A stretch of 41,576 nucleotides of DNA from Nonomuraea harbinensis (GCF_019396385.1 NZ_JAHKRN010000064.1:1-41576), one strand, 5' to 3'; shown: positions 1 to 9,947, counted from the stretch's first letter. The notes: generated by a model from the letters alone, not told the origin. Made by a program: numbers and translations.

Positions 1-567
1 GGCGACGACCCGGCGCTGCTCGACCAGATCACCGCCGACCGGCGGTCGGCGGCGCTGCGCCTGCGCAGGCTGGCGCCGACGGTCATCGCCTCGCGCTCGT
101 CGCGCGCGGTGCTGGTCGACTCGCTGCGGGCGATGGGGTACGCGCCGGTCCCCGAGTCGCTCGACGGCGACGTGATCATCTCCCAGCTCGACAGCAGGCG
201 CACCGAGGGCCCCGCCCCGGTCCGCCAGGTGGCCCCGACCGGCGAGCCCGATCCTGGCGTGGCGGCGGCGGCCGTGCGGGCGCTGCGCGCGGGCGACGCG
301 GCCCACCTGTCCCGGCGCGAGCCGGTCGACGCCCCGGGCGGCCAGGTGCCCCGCACCCCCGCGACGGCCACGATCTCGAAGCTGCAGGACGCGATCAGGC
401 AGGGGATGCGGGTGTGGATCGGCTACACCGACTCGCAGGGCAACGCCACCTCCCGCATCCTGGAGCCGGCCCGGATGGAGGGCGGCTACCTGACCGCCTA
501 CGACGAGACCAGGGCCGCCGTCCACCGCTTCGCCCTGCACCGCATCACCGGCGTGTCCGGCGTCTGA
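1..567 (+). CDS. Helicase-associated (XPB/Ssl2-like, Helicase_C_3) protein, C-terminal part
   Basis: The frame is open from base 1, so the start lies outside the window and only the last 188 residues are present. The final 50 or so residues (WIGYTDSQGN... RILEPARMEGGYLTAYD... RFALHRITGV) have the layout of a WYL-type fold: a beta strand, a G-N turn, an arginine-led strand, then R-F-x-L-x-R-I. This matches the end of the large actinobacterial helicase-associated proteins usually encoded beside the XPB helicase (the Rv0862c/Rv0861c pair in mycobacteria). An XPB gene does lie downstream at 2578, but two other genes intervene. The protein is thought to be a DNA-binding partner of XPB; its biochemical role is not established. 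Identity is fairly secure from the C-terminal motif plus context. Confidence 0.75.
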   Translation, partial: GDDPALLDQITADRRSAALRLRRLAPTVIASRSSRAVLVDSLRAMGYAPVPESLDGDVIISQLDSRRTEGPAPVRQVAPTGEPDPGVAAAAVRALRAGDAAHLSRREPVDAPGGQVPRTPATATISKLQDAIRQGMRVWIGYTDSQGNATSRILEPARMEGGYLTAYDETRAAVHRFALHRITGVSGV

Positions 568-610
568 GCGGGGTTGACTGCGTGCCGCGAGTCGGCGGAA
601 GTTAGGGCAT

Positions 611-2092
611 GTGACCGAGCACACGCTGAGCAGTCTGGCCGAGCAGTCATGGAGCAGGTTCGACGACTACGACGCGATGTTCTACGAAGGGGTCTGGCAC
701 CGCAGCCACAGCCTCGCCGAGCGGGCCCGGCGCGTCTGCGGCGGCTTCGTCGAGGCCGGCATCCGGCCCGGCGACCGCGTGGTCGTGATGATGGCCACCT
801 CCCCCGAGGTGCCGCTCGTCTGCCAGGCGCTGTGGGCTGCGGGCGCCGTGGTGACGCCGGTGGTGTTCCTGGTGGGCGCCGCCGAGCTGCGCCACATCCT
901 GCTCGACAGCGGCGCCGCCGCCGTGGTCACCTCGCCGGAGCTGGCCGGCACGGTGCGGGCGGCCGGGGTGGACGTGCCGGTGTACGTGGACACCGCCGAG
1001 CTGGAGCGGGCCGCCGAGCACGGCCCGGTGGCGCGTGACCCCGGCGACCTGGCCGCGCTGATGTACACCGGGGGCACCACCGGCAGGGCCAAGGGCGTCA
1101 TGCTCAGCCATGCGGGCCTGTGGCAGGTCGCGAAGGCCTCCTACGAGCTGTCCCACCAGGAGGGGATCAACCGGGCGATCGTCCCGGTGCCGCTCTCGCA
1201 CGCGTACGGCCTGATCGTCACCGTGGCCGGGATGCACGCCGTCGAGCCGCCCCAGGCCGTGCTGATGCGCTGGTTCGACCCCGGGGCGTTCCTCCGGCTC
1301 GCGGCCGAGCAGCGCGTCCAGTACGGCACCGTCGTGCCGGCCATGCTGCAGATGCTGCTGGCCGAGCCGCTGGAGTCGCACCCGCTGCCCGACCTGGCCT
1401 TCCTCACCTGCGGCGCGGCCCCGCTGGGCAAGGAGGTGCTGACGGAGTTCGAACGGCGGATGCCCGGCGTGACGATCCTGGAGGGTTACGGGCTGACCGA
1501 GACCAGCGCGGTGACCACGTTCAACCCGCCGGGGCGGCGCAAGGCCGGCAGCGTGGGCCTGCCGCTGCCCGGCTACACGATCACGATCCGCGACTCGTCC
1601 GGCGAGCCGGTGGAGCAGGGCGACGTGGGCGAGATCTGCGTGTCCGGCGAGTCGCTGATGCTGGGCTACTGGGGCGAGCACGAGCCCGACCCCGAGGGCA
1701 CCGCGCTGGTCGGCGGCGAGCTGCGCACCGGTGACGTCGGCTGCGTCGACGACGACGGCTACCTGTACGTGGTCGACAGGAAGAAGGACCTGATCATCAG
1801 GGGCGGGTTCAACGTGTTCCCCCGCGACGTGGAGGACGTGCTGAACCAGCACCCCGGCGTGGTCATGTCGGGCGTGGTCGGCCGTCCCGACGACCGGCTG
1901 GGCGAGGAGGTCGTCGCGTTCGTGCAGCTCGCGGCCGGCGCGGAGGTCGCCGCCGAGGAGCTGATCGCCTGGGCGAGGGAGCGCGTGGGCCGCGTCAGGT
2001 ATCCCCGCGAGGTCACGTTCGTCGACTCGATCCCGGTCACCAGCGTGCTCAAACTCGACCGCAAGGCGCTGCGGGCGCGGTTCGCCGGTTAG
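611..2092 (+). CDS. Class I adenylate-forming acyl-CoA synthetase (fatty-acid-CoA ligase-like)
   Basis: A 493-residue member of the ANL superfamily, expected to activate a carboxylic acid with ATP and transfer it to CoA. The P-loop-like A3 motif MYTGGTTGRAKGVMLSH lies near residues 151-167, the A5 motif EGYGLTET near 291, and the A7/A8 hinge LRTGDVG...DRKKDLIIRGGFNVFPRDVE near 371-412. The A10 lysine is in TSVLKLDRK near residue 481. Length is typical for short/medium/long-chain acyl-CoA ligases, and no fused carrier or reductase domain is present. The GTG start follows the previous stop by 43 bases. Substrate cannot be read from the sequence. The neighbours (helicase-associated protein, DUF4190) give no pathway clue. 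Confidence 0.88.
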   Translation: MTEHTLSSLAEQSWSRFDDYDAMFYEGVWHRSHSLAERARRVCGGFVEAGIRPGDRVVVMMATSPEVPLVCQALWAAGAVVTPVVFLVGAAELRHILLDSGAAAVVTSPELAGTVRAAGVDVPVYVDTAELERAAEHGPVARDPGDLAALMYTGGTTGRAKGVMLSHAGLWQVAKASYELSHQEGINRAIVPVPLSHAYGLIVTVAGMHAVEPPQAVLMRWFDPGAFLRLAAEQRVQYGTVVPAMLQMLLAEPLESHPLPDLAFLTCGAAPLGKEVLTEFERRMPGVTILEGYGLTETSAVTTFNPPGRRKAGSVGLPLPGYTITIRDSSGEPVEQGDVGEICVSGESLMLGYWGEHEPDPEGTALVGGELRTGDVGCVDDDGYLYVVDRKKDLIIRGGFNVFPRDVEDVLNQHPGVVMSGVVGRPDDRLGEEVVAFVQLAAGAEVAAEELIAWARERVGRVRYPREVTFVDSIPVTSVLKLDRKALRARFAG

Positions 2093-2158
2093 CAGGATCG
2101 GCGACCGAGTCAGGATCTTGCCCGATCCGTGATATTTCTTGACCCGTCAGGAGGTGGC

Positions 2159-2506
2159 ATGAGCGAGGACGATTACCCGTACCAGCGCTACGGCGCCCCC
2201 TACGGGGAGCAGCCGCCCCCGTCCTACGGTTACGGCGGCTACCCGCCGCCCCCGCGGCACGCCCGCGGCGAGCCCAACGTCAGCGGCATCGTCGCGCTCG
2301 CGCTCAACCTCTTCAGCGTCGTCTCCTGCTGCAACGTCTTCGGCGTCGTCGGCGCCGTCCTGGCCGGCCTGTCCCTGCGTTCCGGCACGGCGCCCGAGAA
2401 GGCCCGCACGCTCACCGTCGCGAGCTGGGTGGTGCTGGTGGCCGGCTTCCTGATGATGGCCGTCCTGTTCTTCTACCTGGGCGTCAACGGCCACTTCGAC
2501 GACTGA
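2159..2506 (+). CDS. DUF4190-type small membrane protein
   Basis: 115 residues. I chose the ATG at 2159 because an AGGAGG ribosome binding site (about 2149-2154) sits just before it; a longer upstream reading lacks one. The first 45 residues are rich in Pro, Tyr and Gly (YPYQRYGAPYGEQPPP...). Two hydrophobic helices follow (about 48-73 and 85-108), joined by a short charged loop SGTAPEKART. This is the usual layout of actinobacterial DUF4190 proteins, whose function is unknown. The proline-rich head is probably cytoplasmic. It stands alone with its own terminator-like hairpin downstream. Confidence 0.8.
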   Translation: MSEDDYPYQRYGAPYGEQPPPSYGYGGYPPPPRHARGEPNVSGIVALALNLFSVVSCCNVFGVVGAVLAGLSLRSGTAPEKARTLTVASWVVLVAGFLMMAVLFFYLGVNGHFDD

Positions 2507-2511
2507 TTTCC

Positions 2512-2529
2512 CAGTCCGGGGGACTGTTT
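2512..2529 (+). terminator. Short hairpin after the DUF4190 gene
   Basis: Inverted repeat CAGTCC-GGG-GGACTG followed by TTT, starting six bases after the stop codon at 2506. The stem is only 6 bp, so it may be a weak intrinsic terminator. Confidence 0.4.
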
Positions 2530-2577
2530 GGGCCGTCGCGCGTGTTGGATAGGCGTCAACCGTTTGAAGGGATGGCT

Positions 2578-4224
2578 GTGAACGACGGCCCGCTCATCGT
2601 CCAATCAGACAAGACGCTGCTGCTCGAGGTCGACCACGAGAGGGCCGACGAGTGCCGCAAGGCCATCGCCCCGTTCGCCGAGCTCGAGCGCGCGCCCGAA
2701 CACGTGCACACCTACCGGGTCACGCCGCTCGCGCTGTGGAACGCCCGCGCCGCCGGCCACGACGCCGAGCAGGTCGTCGACGCCCTGATCGGCTACAGCC
2801 GCTATCCGGTGCCGCACGCCCTGCTCGTCGACGTCGCCGAGACCATGGCCCGCTACGGCCGGCTCAGGCTGGAGAAGCACCCGGTCCACGGGCTGACGCT
2901 GACCTCCACCGACCGGGCCGTGCTCGAAGAGGTGCTGCGCGCCAGGAAGATCCAGCCGATGCTGGGCGAGCGCGTCGGCGACGACACCGTGGCCGTCCAT
3001 CCGAGCGACCGCGGCAACATCAAGCAGGCGCTGCTCAAGCTGGGCTGGCCGGCCGAGGACCTGGCCGGTTACGTCGACGGCGAGCACCACCGGGTCGAGC
3101 TGGTCCAGGAGAGCTGGACGCTCCGGCCCTACCAGCAGGAGGCGGCCGACTCCTTCTGGCACGGCGGCTCCGGCGTGATCGTGCTGCCCTGCGGCGCCGG
3201 CAAGACCATCGTCGGCGCGGCCGCGATGGCGCACGCCCAGGCGACGACGCTGATCCTGGTCACCAACACGGTCAGCGCCCACCAGTGGAAGCAGGAGCTG
3301 CTCAAGCGCACCTCGCTGACCGAGGACGAGATCGGCGAATACTCCGGCAGCAAGAAGGAGATCCGTCCGGTCACCATCGCCACCTACCAGGTGATGACCA
3401 CCAGGCGGAAGGGCGTCTACAGCCACCTGGAGCTGTTCGACGCGCGCGACTGGGGCCTCATCGTCTACGACGAGGTCCACCTGCTGCCCGCGCCGATCTT
3501 CCGGATGACGGCAGACCTCCAGGCCCGCAGGCGCGTCGGCCTGACCGCGACGCTGGTGCGCGAGGACGGCCGCGAGGGCGACGTGTTCTCGCTGATCGGC
3601 CCCAAGCGCTACGACGCGCCCTGGAAGGAGATGGAGAACCAGGGCTGGATCGCCCCGGCCGACTGCGTCGAGGTGCGGGTGACGCTCACCGACGAGGAGC
3701 GGCTGGCGTACGCGATGGCCGAGTCGGAGGAGCGCTACCGCTTCTGCGCCACCACGCCGTCCAAGACCCAGGTCACCGAGGCGCTCGTACGCCGTCACCT
3801 GGGCGACCAGGTGCTGGTGATCGGCCAGTACATCGACCAGCTCGACGAGCTGGGCGAACACCTGAACGCGCCGGTGATCAAGGGGGAGACCAGGATCAAG
3901 GAGCGCGAGCGGCTCTACCAGGCCTTCCGCGACAAGGAGATCCAGGTCCTGGTGGTGTCCAAGGTCGCCAACTTCTCCATCGACCTGCCCGAGGCGAGCG
4001 TGGCGATCCAGGTGTCCGGCACGTTCGGGTCCCGGCAGGAGGAGGCGCAGCGGCTCGGCAGGGTGCTGCGGCCCAAGGCCGACGGCGGCGGGGCGCGCTT
4101 CTACACCGTGGTCAGCCGCGACACGGTCGACCAGGAGTTCGCCGCGCACCGGCAGCGGTTCCTGGCCGAACAGGGTTACGCCTACTCGATCATCGACGCC
4201 GACGACGTGCTGGGCGGGGTGTGA
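2578..4224 (+). CDS. XPB-type DNA repair helicase (ERCC3 family)
   Basis: A superfamily 2 DNA helicase of 548 residues, the bacterial homologue of eukaryotic XPB, acting in DNA unwinding and probably repair. The GTG at 2578 was chosen over the ATG at 2572 because GAAGG at 2566-2570 is better spaced from it and the resulting N-terminus (NDGPLIVQSDKTLLLEVDHE) matches the mycobacterial protein as I recall it. Visible motifs: Walker A LPCGAGKT near residue 203, the DEVH box near 298, motif III GLTATLVRED (contains the XPB RED triplet), and motif VI QRLGRVLRPK near the C-terminus. The N-terminal damage-recognition-like domain is present, so the protein is full length. The helicase-associated partner at 1-567 is separated from it by two genes. 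Confidence 0.95.
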   Translation: MNDGPLIVQSDKTLLLEVDHERADECRKAIAPFAELERAPEHVHTYRVTPLALWNARAAGHDAEQVVDALIGYSRYPVPHALLVDVAETMARYGRLRLEKHPVHGLTLTSTDRAVLEEVLRARKIQPMLGERVGDDTVAVHPSDRGNIKQALLKLGWPAEDLAGYVDGEHHRVELVQESWTLRPYQQEAADSFWHGGSGVIVLPCGAGKTIVGAAAMAHAQATTLILVTNTVSAHQWKQELLKRTSLTEDEIGEYSGSKKEIRPVTIATYQVMTTRRKGVYSHLELFDARDWGLIVYDEVHLLPAPIFRMTADLQARRRVGLTATLVREDGREGDVFSLIGPKRYDAPWKEMENQGWIAPADCVEVRVTLTDEERLAYAMAESEERYRFCATTPSKTQVTEALVRRHLGDQVLVIGQYIDQLDELGEHLNAPVIKGETRIKERERLYQAFRDKEIQVLVVSKVANFSIDLPEASVAIQVSGTFGSRQEEAQRLGRVLRPKADGGGARFYTVVSRDTVDQEFAAHRQRFLAEQGYAYSIIDADDVLGGV

Positions 4225-4431
4225 GCCCGGCCGCTCATCGAGCGGCCAGGCATCCCGGTCTCACGTCCAAGAGACTCCGCGGGTCGTCGACAATCGAACC
4301 ACCCCCCTCACTGCGTCCTCACACCACCGCAACCGAATCCGGCTGCGACATACCCGATGATCCGGCAATGCCACCTGGTATGCCCGGATTTTGCGGCATT
4401 TCGTTATATGTCCGCCGTTTGCGAGGAGTGT

Positions 4432-4761
4432 TCACTTCGCCAGCAGCCCGCCGAGGAACAGCAGCCCCTCCGCGGCGATCCACGAGGCCACGCTCAGCCC
4501 CATGAACCGGGTGAACGTCCGCTCGTCCTGCCGCGCCGTCGGCAGCGCCCAGGCCGCCACCGTCAGGCAGGCGGCCACCGCGGCGAACAGCCCGGAGACC
4601 GAGGAGAACACGGCGAGCCGCTGGACGCAGGACGGCGACGACCCGCCGCAGAACGCCTCCAGCCCCCAGCCCGCGAAGACCGACAGCCCCCAGAGGGTGG
4701 CCAGCAGGAAGCTCGCGATCGTGGGAAGGATCGGGGAGAAGCCGAGTCGCACACGCGCCAC
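4432..4761 (-). CDS. Small three-helix membrane protein, unknown function
   Basis: 109 residues from a GTG start at 4761, preceded by a purine-rich GGGGAGGGG stretch. Three hydrophobic segments are seen at about 9-33, 48-73 and 86-106. Two cysteines (FCGGSSPSC) fall in the first loop, probably outside the membrane and able to form a disulfide, and a charged loop TARQDERTF lies before the third helix. I do not recognise a family. It is alone on its strand, convergent with XPB (about 205 bases between the stops) and divergent from the HelD-like gene. Codon usage looks normal, so it is likely a real gene. Confidence 0.6.
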   Translation of the reverse strand: MARVRLGFSPILPTIASFLLATLWGLSVFAGWGLEAFCGGSSPSCVQRLAVFSSVSGLFAAVAACLTVAAWALPTARQDERTFTRFMGLSVASWIAAEGLLFLGGLLAK

Positions 4762-4800
4762 GCCGGACTTCTTACCCCTCCCCGGCGACGGCTAAATGTT

Positions 4801-4830
4801 TTGAAGCCACCCCGACAGCCGCATTAAACT
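4801..4830 (+). promoter_or_regulatory. Candidate sigma-A-type promoter of the HelD-like gene
   Basis: TTGAAG at 4801-4806 and TAAACT at 4825-4830 are separated by 18 bases, about 50 bases before the ATG at 4883. The rifamycin-associated palindrome (RAE) found upstream of some helR genes was looked for in 4762-4882 and not seen. Confidence 0.45.
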
Positions 4831-4882
4831 GGCGGATTCGCTGCCTTGTTACCCACCTCCGAGCGCCGGGAGGCACTTTCGC

Positions 4883-6892
4883 ATGCCCACAGACCAACTG
4901 GCCCCCGACATACCTCCGGACCTGCCCACGGACGTCCTCGCCGCCGAGCAGGCCCATCTGGCCGAGTCCAGGGCCGCGCTGGCGGCCATGCGCGCGCACG
5001 CGCAGTCGCTGTCGGCCGACGCGGCCGGCGACTGGGTGTCGCAGCAGATCCTGCAGTCGCTGCTCGACCAGCGCGTGGCCGCCCTGGCCGACCACCCCGA
5101 CACGCCGCTGTTCTTCGGCCGGCTCGACCGTTCGGCCGCCGACGACCTGCCCACCACGATCCACGTCGGCCGCCGCCACGTGCACGACGGCGACAGCCGT
5201 CCCCTGGTCATCGACTGGCGCGCCCCCGTGTCGCGCGCCTTCTACCAGGCCAGCCCCGCCGACCCGATGGACGTCACGCTGCGGCGCCGGTTCGGCTACC
5301 ACGGCGGCGCGCTCACCGCGTACGAGGACGAACGGCTCGACCAGGGCACCGAGATCGGCCCGTCGCGCATCCTGACCGAGGAGATCGAGCGCCCCCGCAC
5401 CGGCCCGATGCGCGACATCGTGGCCACCATCCAGCCCGACCAGGACGAGATCGTCCGCGCCGCGCTCACCCGTACGGTCTGCGTGCAGGGCGCGCCGGGC
5501 ACCGGGAAGACGGCGGTCGGCCTCCACCGGGCCGCCTACCTGCTGTTCACCCACCGCGAGCGGCTCGCCAGGGCGGGCGTGATGATCGTCGGGCCGAACC
5601 GCGCCTTCCTCTCCTACATCTCCTCGGTGCTGCCCGCGCTGGGCGAGGTCAAGGTCGACCAGACCACGGTCGCCGGCCTGCTGGGCGACCACGCGGCCCC
5701 CGAGGACCCCGCGGTGGGCGCGGTCAAGGGCGACGCCCGGATGGCGGCCGTGCTGAAGCGGGCCCTGTGGCTCCACATCGTCAAGCCGGAAGAGGGCCTG
5801 GTCTACTCCAAGGGCGCCTACCGCTTCCGGGTGGCCGACCACGAGGTGCGCGAGATCGTCGCCTCGCTGCGCGGCACCACCCGCTACGGTCCCGGCCGCG
5901 CCGCGCTCGCCCAGCGGCTCGCGCACCTCGTGCTCGTACGGATGGAGCAGCGCGGCGAGTCACCCGACGACCGGGTGCAGGACGCGGTGGCCCGGTCCAG
6001 GCCGGTCAAGCAGCTGGTCGACGCCGTGTGGCCGAAGCTGGTGCCCGAGCAGGTGCTCTACCGGCTGCTGGCGGACGAGGAGTTCCTCGCCAGGGCCGCC
6101 AGGTCCGACCTGTCGCCCGAGGAGCGGCAGCTGCTGCTCTGGCGGAAACCGTACCGGGGATGGAAGTCCGCCAAGTGGAGCGCCGCCGACGCGGCTCTCC
6201 TCGACGAGCTGCGCGACCTGATCGAGCGCACGCCCTCGCTCGGCCACCTCGTCGTGGACGAGACGCAGGACCTGTCGGAGATGCAACTGCGGGCGCTCGG
6301 CCGCCGCTGCCGCAACGGCTCCGCCACCGTGCTCGGCGACCTGGCCCAGGGCACCACCCCCTGGTCCACCACGTCGTGGCGGTCGGTCCTGACGCATCTC
6401 GGGCAGGACGGCGAGGTCACCGAGCTGACGCTGGGCTTCCGCGTGCCGCGCGAGGTCCTCGACTACGCCGCCCGCCTGCTGCCGTCGATCGCCCCCGGGC
6501 TCGCCCCGCCCCGGTCCCTGCGTCCCGGCGCCGGGTCCCTCTCGATCCGGCCGGCCGGCGACCTCCACGAGGCGGTCCGCGACGCGCTGGCCCGCGAGGG
6601 CTCGATCGGCGTCATCGTCCCCGACGCCGCCGTCGCAGCCGTCTCCGAGTCGCTGTCGGGCGTCGCGCACGCCGTCCTCGACCCCGACTCCACCCAGGAG
6701 CACCGCCTCCTAGTGGTGCCGGCGACGCTCGCCAAGGGCCTGGAGTACGACCACGTCATCGTGATGGAGCCGGCCGACATCGTCGACGCCGAGCCCCGCG
6801 GCCTGGCCCGCCTCTACGTGGTGCTCACCCGTGCCGTCACCTCGCTCACGGTCCTCCACCGCAAGCCCTTGCCACCCCAGCTCGCCCCGTGA
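4883..6892 (+). CDS. HelD/HelR-like RNA polymerase-recycling ATPase (UvrD-like superfamily 1)
   Basis: 669 residues, start supported by GGGAGG 9 bases upstream. The helical N-terminus (about 15-70, rich in Ala, Glu and Gln) is the expected coiled-coil arm. FFGRLD (77-82), the IHVGRRHV strand and PLVIDWRAPVSRAFYQA (108-124) are hallmarks of the HelD family rather than of UvrD. Helicase motifs follow: Q-motif IQPDQDEIVR (183-192), Walker A GAPGTGKT (203-210), VVDETQDLSEMQ, GDLAQGTTPW and the C-terminal KGLEYDHVIV...YVVLTRA. Such proteins enter the RNA polymerase channels and free stalled enzyme; HelR members also displace rifamycins. The length is somewhat short for the family. Whether this copy is HelR-like cannot be decided from sequence reading, since no RAE is visible upstream. 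Confidence 0.85.
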   Translation: MPTDQLAPDIPPDLPTDVLAAEQAHLAESRAALAAMRAHAQSLSADAAGDWVSQQILQSLLDQRVAALADHPDTPLFFGRLDRSAADDLPTTIHVGRRHVHDGDSRPLVIDWRAPVSRAFYQASPADPMDVTLRRRFGYHGGALTAYEDERLDQGTEIGPSRILTEEIERPRTGPMRDIVATIQPDQDEIVRAALTRTVCVQGAPGTGKTAVGLHRAAYLLFTHRERLARAGVMIVGPNRAFLSYISSVLPALGEVKVDQTTVAGLLGDHAAPEDPAVGAVKGDARMAAVLKRALWLHIVKPEEGLVYSKGAYRFRVADHEVREIVASLRGTTRYGPGRAALAQRLAHLVLVRMEQRGESPDDRVQDAVARSRPVKQLVDAVWPKLVPEQVLYRLLADEEFLARAARSDLSPEERQLLLWRKPYRGWKSAKWSAADAALLDELRDLIERTPSLGHLVVDETQDLSEMQLRALGRRCRNGSATVLGDLAQGTTPWSTTSWRSVLTHLGQDGEVTELTLGFRVPREVLDYAARLLPSIAPGLAPPRSLRPGAGSLSIRPAGDLHEAVRDALAREGSIGVIVPDAAVAAVSESLSGVAHAVLDPDSTQEHRLLVVPATLAKGLEYDHVIVMEPADIVDAEPRGLARLYVVLTRAVTSLTVLHRKPLPPQLAP

Positions 6893-6962
6893 CAGGGACG
6901 GTGGCGGGGTAGGGGATCACTTCTAGGATGACGTCAAGGAGCTCTCACCCAAGGAGGATGCC

Positions 6963-7493
6963 GTGCCAGCACCGCTGCCACACGAATACCTGCCGTCGGT
7001 CCCCTCGCTCACGGTCCACAGCGACGACATGACGGACGGGGAGAGGCTGAGCGACCTCCACGTCTTCAACGACTGGGGCATGACGGGCCAGAACCTCTCC
7101 CCCAGCCTCCGCTGGTCAGGCGCCCCGGCGGAGACGCGCAGCTACGCGGTGACCTGTTTCGACCCGGACGCGCCCACGGGCAGCGGTTTCTGGCACTGGG
7201 TGCTGTTCGACATCCCGGCGTCGGTCACCGAGCTGCCCACGGGCGCCGGCACCGCGCCCGAGTTCAAGGGTCTCCCGCAGGGCGCCAAGCACGCCCGCAG
7301 CGACTACGGCTCCAAGGACTACGGCGGCGCCGCGCCGCCTCCCGGCGACCCGCACCGCTACGTGTTCACCGTGCACGCGCTCGGCGTCGACACCCTCGGC
7401 CTCGACACCGACACCAGCCCGGCCGTGGTGGGCTTCAACATCACCGCCAACACCCTGGCGCGCGGCCACATCGTCCCGCACTTCGGGATCTGA
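6963..7493 (+). CDS. YbhB/YbcL family (PEBP, Raf kinase inhibitor-like) protein
   Basis: 176 residues from a GTG at 6963, placed by AAGGAGG at 6951-6957. The sequence shows the bacterial PEBP pattern: SPSLRWSGAPAETRSYAVTCFDPDAPTGSGFWHWVLFDIP with the D-P-D-A-P and H-W ligand-pocket motifs, then G-A-KHARSDYG-KDYGGAAPPPGDPHRYVFTVHAL. There is no signal peptide, so it is cytoplasmic. The biological role of bacterial PEBPs is not known in general. The gene is monocistronic, with a terminator-like hairpin just after it. Confidence 0.92.
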   Translation: MPAPLPHEYLPSVPSLTVHSDDMTDGERLSDLHVFNDWGMTGQNLSPSLRWSGAPAETRSYAVTCFDPDAPTGSGFWHWVLFDIPASVTELPTGAGTAPEFKGLPQGAKHARSDYGSKDYGGAAPPPGDPHRYVFTVHALGVDTLGLDTDTSPAVVGFNITANTLARGHIVPHFGI

Positions 7494-7503
7494 CCACGCG
7501 AGC

Positions 7504-7529
7504 GCACCGCCTCCTCCGGGGGGCGGTGC
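7504..7529 (+). terminator. Hairpin downstream of the PEBP gene
   Basis: Arms GCACCGCC (7504-7511) and GGCGGTGC (7522-7529) form an 8-bp stem with a 10-base loop, 11 bases after the stop. A short TCTTGGT follows shortly after; there is no real U tract. Confidence 0.5.
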
Positions 7530-7552
7530 CGCGTCTTGGTAGCTTCGCCCCC

Positions 7553-7972
7553 ATGAGCGATCTAACGATCCGTCCGGGGGGCCTGGCGGACGTCGGAGCT
7601 GTCCTGGAGTTCTGGCTGCACGCCGCCGAGGGCACCGACCGTCACGACTCGGCCGGCAAGGTGCGGGCGCTGGTCGAGCGGGACCCGCAGGCGCTGCTCC
7701 TGGCCGAGCTGGACGGCGCGCTGGCCGGCACGCTGATCGCGGGCTGGGACGGGTGGCGCGCCCATCTCTATCGCCTGGCCGTCCATCCGGATCACCGTCG
7801 CCAGGGCATCGCCACCGCCCTGCTGGCCGCCGCCGAGACGCGTTTCGCCGCCTTCGGCGCGTTCCGGGCCGACGCGATGGTCCTTCATGACAACACCCTC
7901 GCCCACCACGCCTGGACCGCCGCCGGTTATGCGCCCCAACCGCAGTGGTCGCGATGGGTCAAGTCCCTTTAG
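7553..7972 (+). CDS. GNAT family N-acetyltransferase
   Basis: 139 residues from the ATG at 7553; the extra upstream codons in the same frame run through the preceding terminator hairpin, so the longer start is unlikely. The acetyl-CoA-binding motif A is clear: LYRLAVHPDHRRQGIATALLAAAE, with the Q/R-x-x-G-x-A signature. The end YAPQPQWSRWVKSL is typical of small single-domain GNATs. Substrate unknown. It is followed by the terminators of the convergent groEL gene. Confidence 0.88.
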   Translation: MSDLTIRPGGLADVGAVLEFWLHAAEGTDRHDSAGKVRALVERDPQALLLAELDGALAGTLIAGWDGWRAHLYRLAVHPDHRRQGIATALLAAAETRFAAFGAFRADAMVLHDNTLAHHAWTAAGYAPQPQWSRWVKSL

Positions 7973-8052
7973 GGCTACGGAACTGAGGCGTTTTCCGCCG
8001 GCTCAGGTATATCGGAACGTTATCAGCGATATACGGATAGTGGCGGCGCACG

Positions 8053-8120
8053 AAAAACCGCCGATAAGGGCGGTCGGAAAAGCGAAGCGGCCCGAACCGG
8101 AAACACCGGCGCGGGCCGCT
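8053..8120 (-). terminator. Double terminator of groEL
   Basis: Two hairpins follow the groEL stop on the minus strand. First, arms 8086-8094 and 8112-8120 (AGCGGCCCG/CGGGCCGCT) with a nested CCGG/CCGG hairpin, followed by CTTTTCC. Second, ACCGCC/GGCGGT (8057-8062 and 8069-8074), followed by a run of five T on the minus strand: a textbook intrinsic terminator. Confidence 0.75.
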
Positions 8121-8149
8121 CGCGAGAACCTCGGGTCGAGAACCCTCGA

Positions 8150-9778
<1,629 letters not shown>

Positions 9779-9886
9779 AAGGCGAGACCTCCCAGATGCA
9801 GGGTGTCCTGGTGAGATCGAGCCGACGCCCGCGACGGCATGTGGGCCCACATCTCCGTTCGGCAGGCCCCATCGTCTCGATCCCCG

Positions 9887-9913
9887 TTGGCACTCATCAA
9901 CATAGAGTGCCAA
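9887..9913. promoter_or_regulatory. CIRCE operator 1 (HrcA site)
   Basis: TTGGCACTC (9887-9895), nine spacer bases, GAGTGCCAA (9905-9913): a perfect inverted repeat matching the CIRCE consensus TTAGCACTC-N9-GAGTGCTAA apart from one symmetric change. It lies about 110 bases before the groEL start, in the expected 5' leader. Confidence 0.92.
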
Positions 9914-9917
9914 CGAC

Positions 9918-9946
9918 TGTTTAGCACTCTACCCCGTCGAGTGCAA
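9918..9946 (-). promoter_or_regulatory. Candidate groEL promoter
   Basis: On the minus strand, TTGCAC (9946-9941) and TAAACA (9923-9918) are separated by 17 bases. Both hexamers lie within the second CIRCE element, and the predicted start (near 9911) falls in the first, so HrcA binding to either would block transcription. Confidence 0.55.
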
Positions 9947-9947
9947 G
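9921..9947. promoter_or_regulatory. CIRCE operator 2 (HrcA site)
   Basis: TTAGCACTC (9921-9929, exact consensus half), nine bases, then GAGTGCAAG (9939-9947), a right arm with two changes from GAGTGCTAA. It begins only 7 bases after CIRCE 1, so the two sites lie about 1.5 helical turns from arm to arm. Confidence 0.82.

Noticed and set aside
2605..4149. Long antisense frame opposite XPB helicase
   Set aside because: The plus frame is an unmistakable helicase; the antisense product is low-complexity without motifs.
4846..6912. A 688-codon plus frame overlapping the HelD-like gene
   Set aside because: Out-of-frame Arg/Pro/Ala-rich reading; the other frame carries all helicase motifs.
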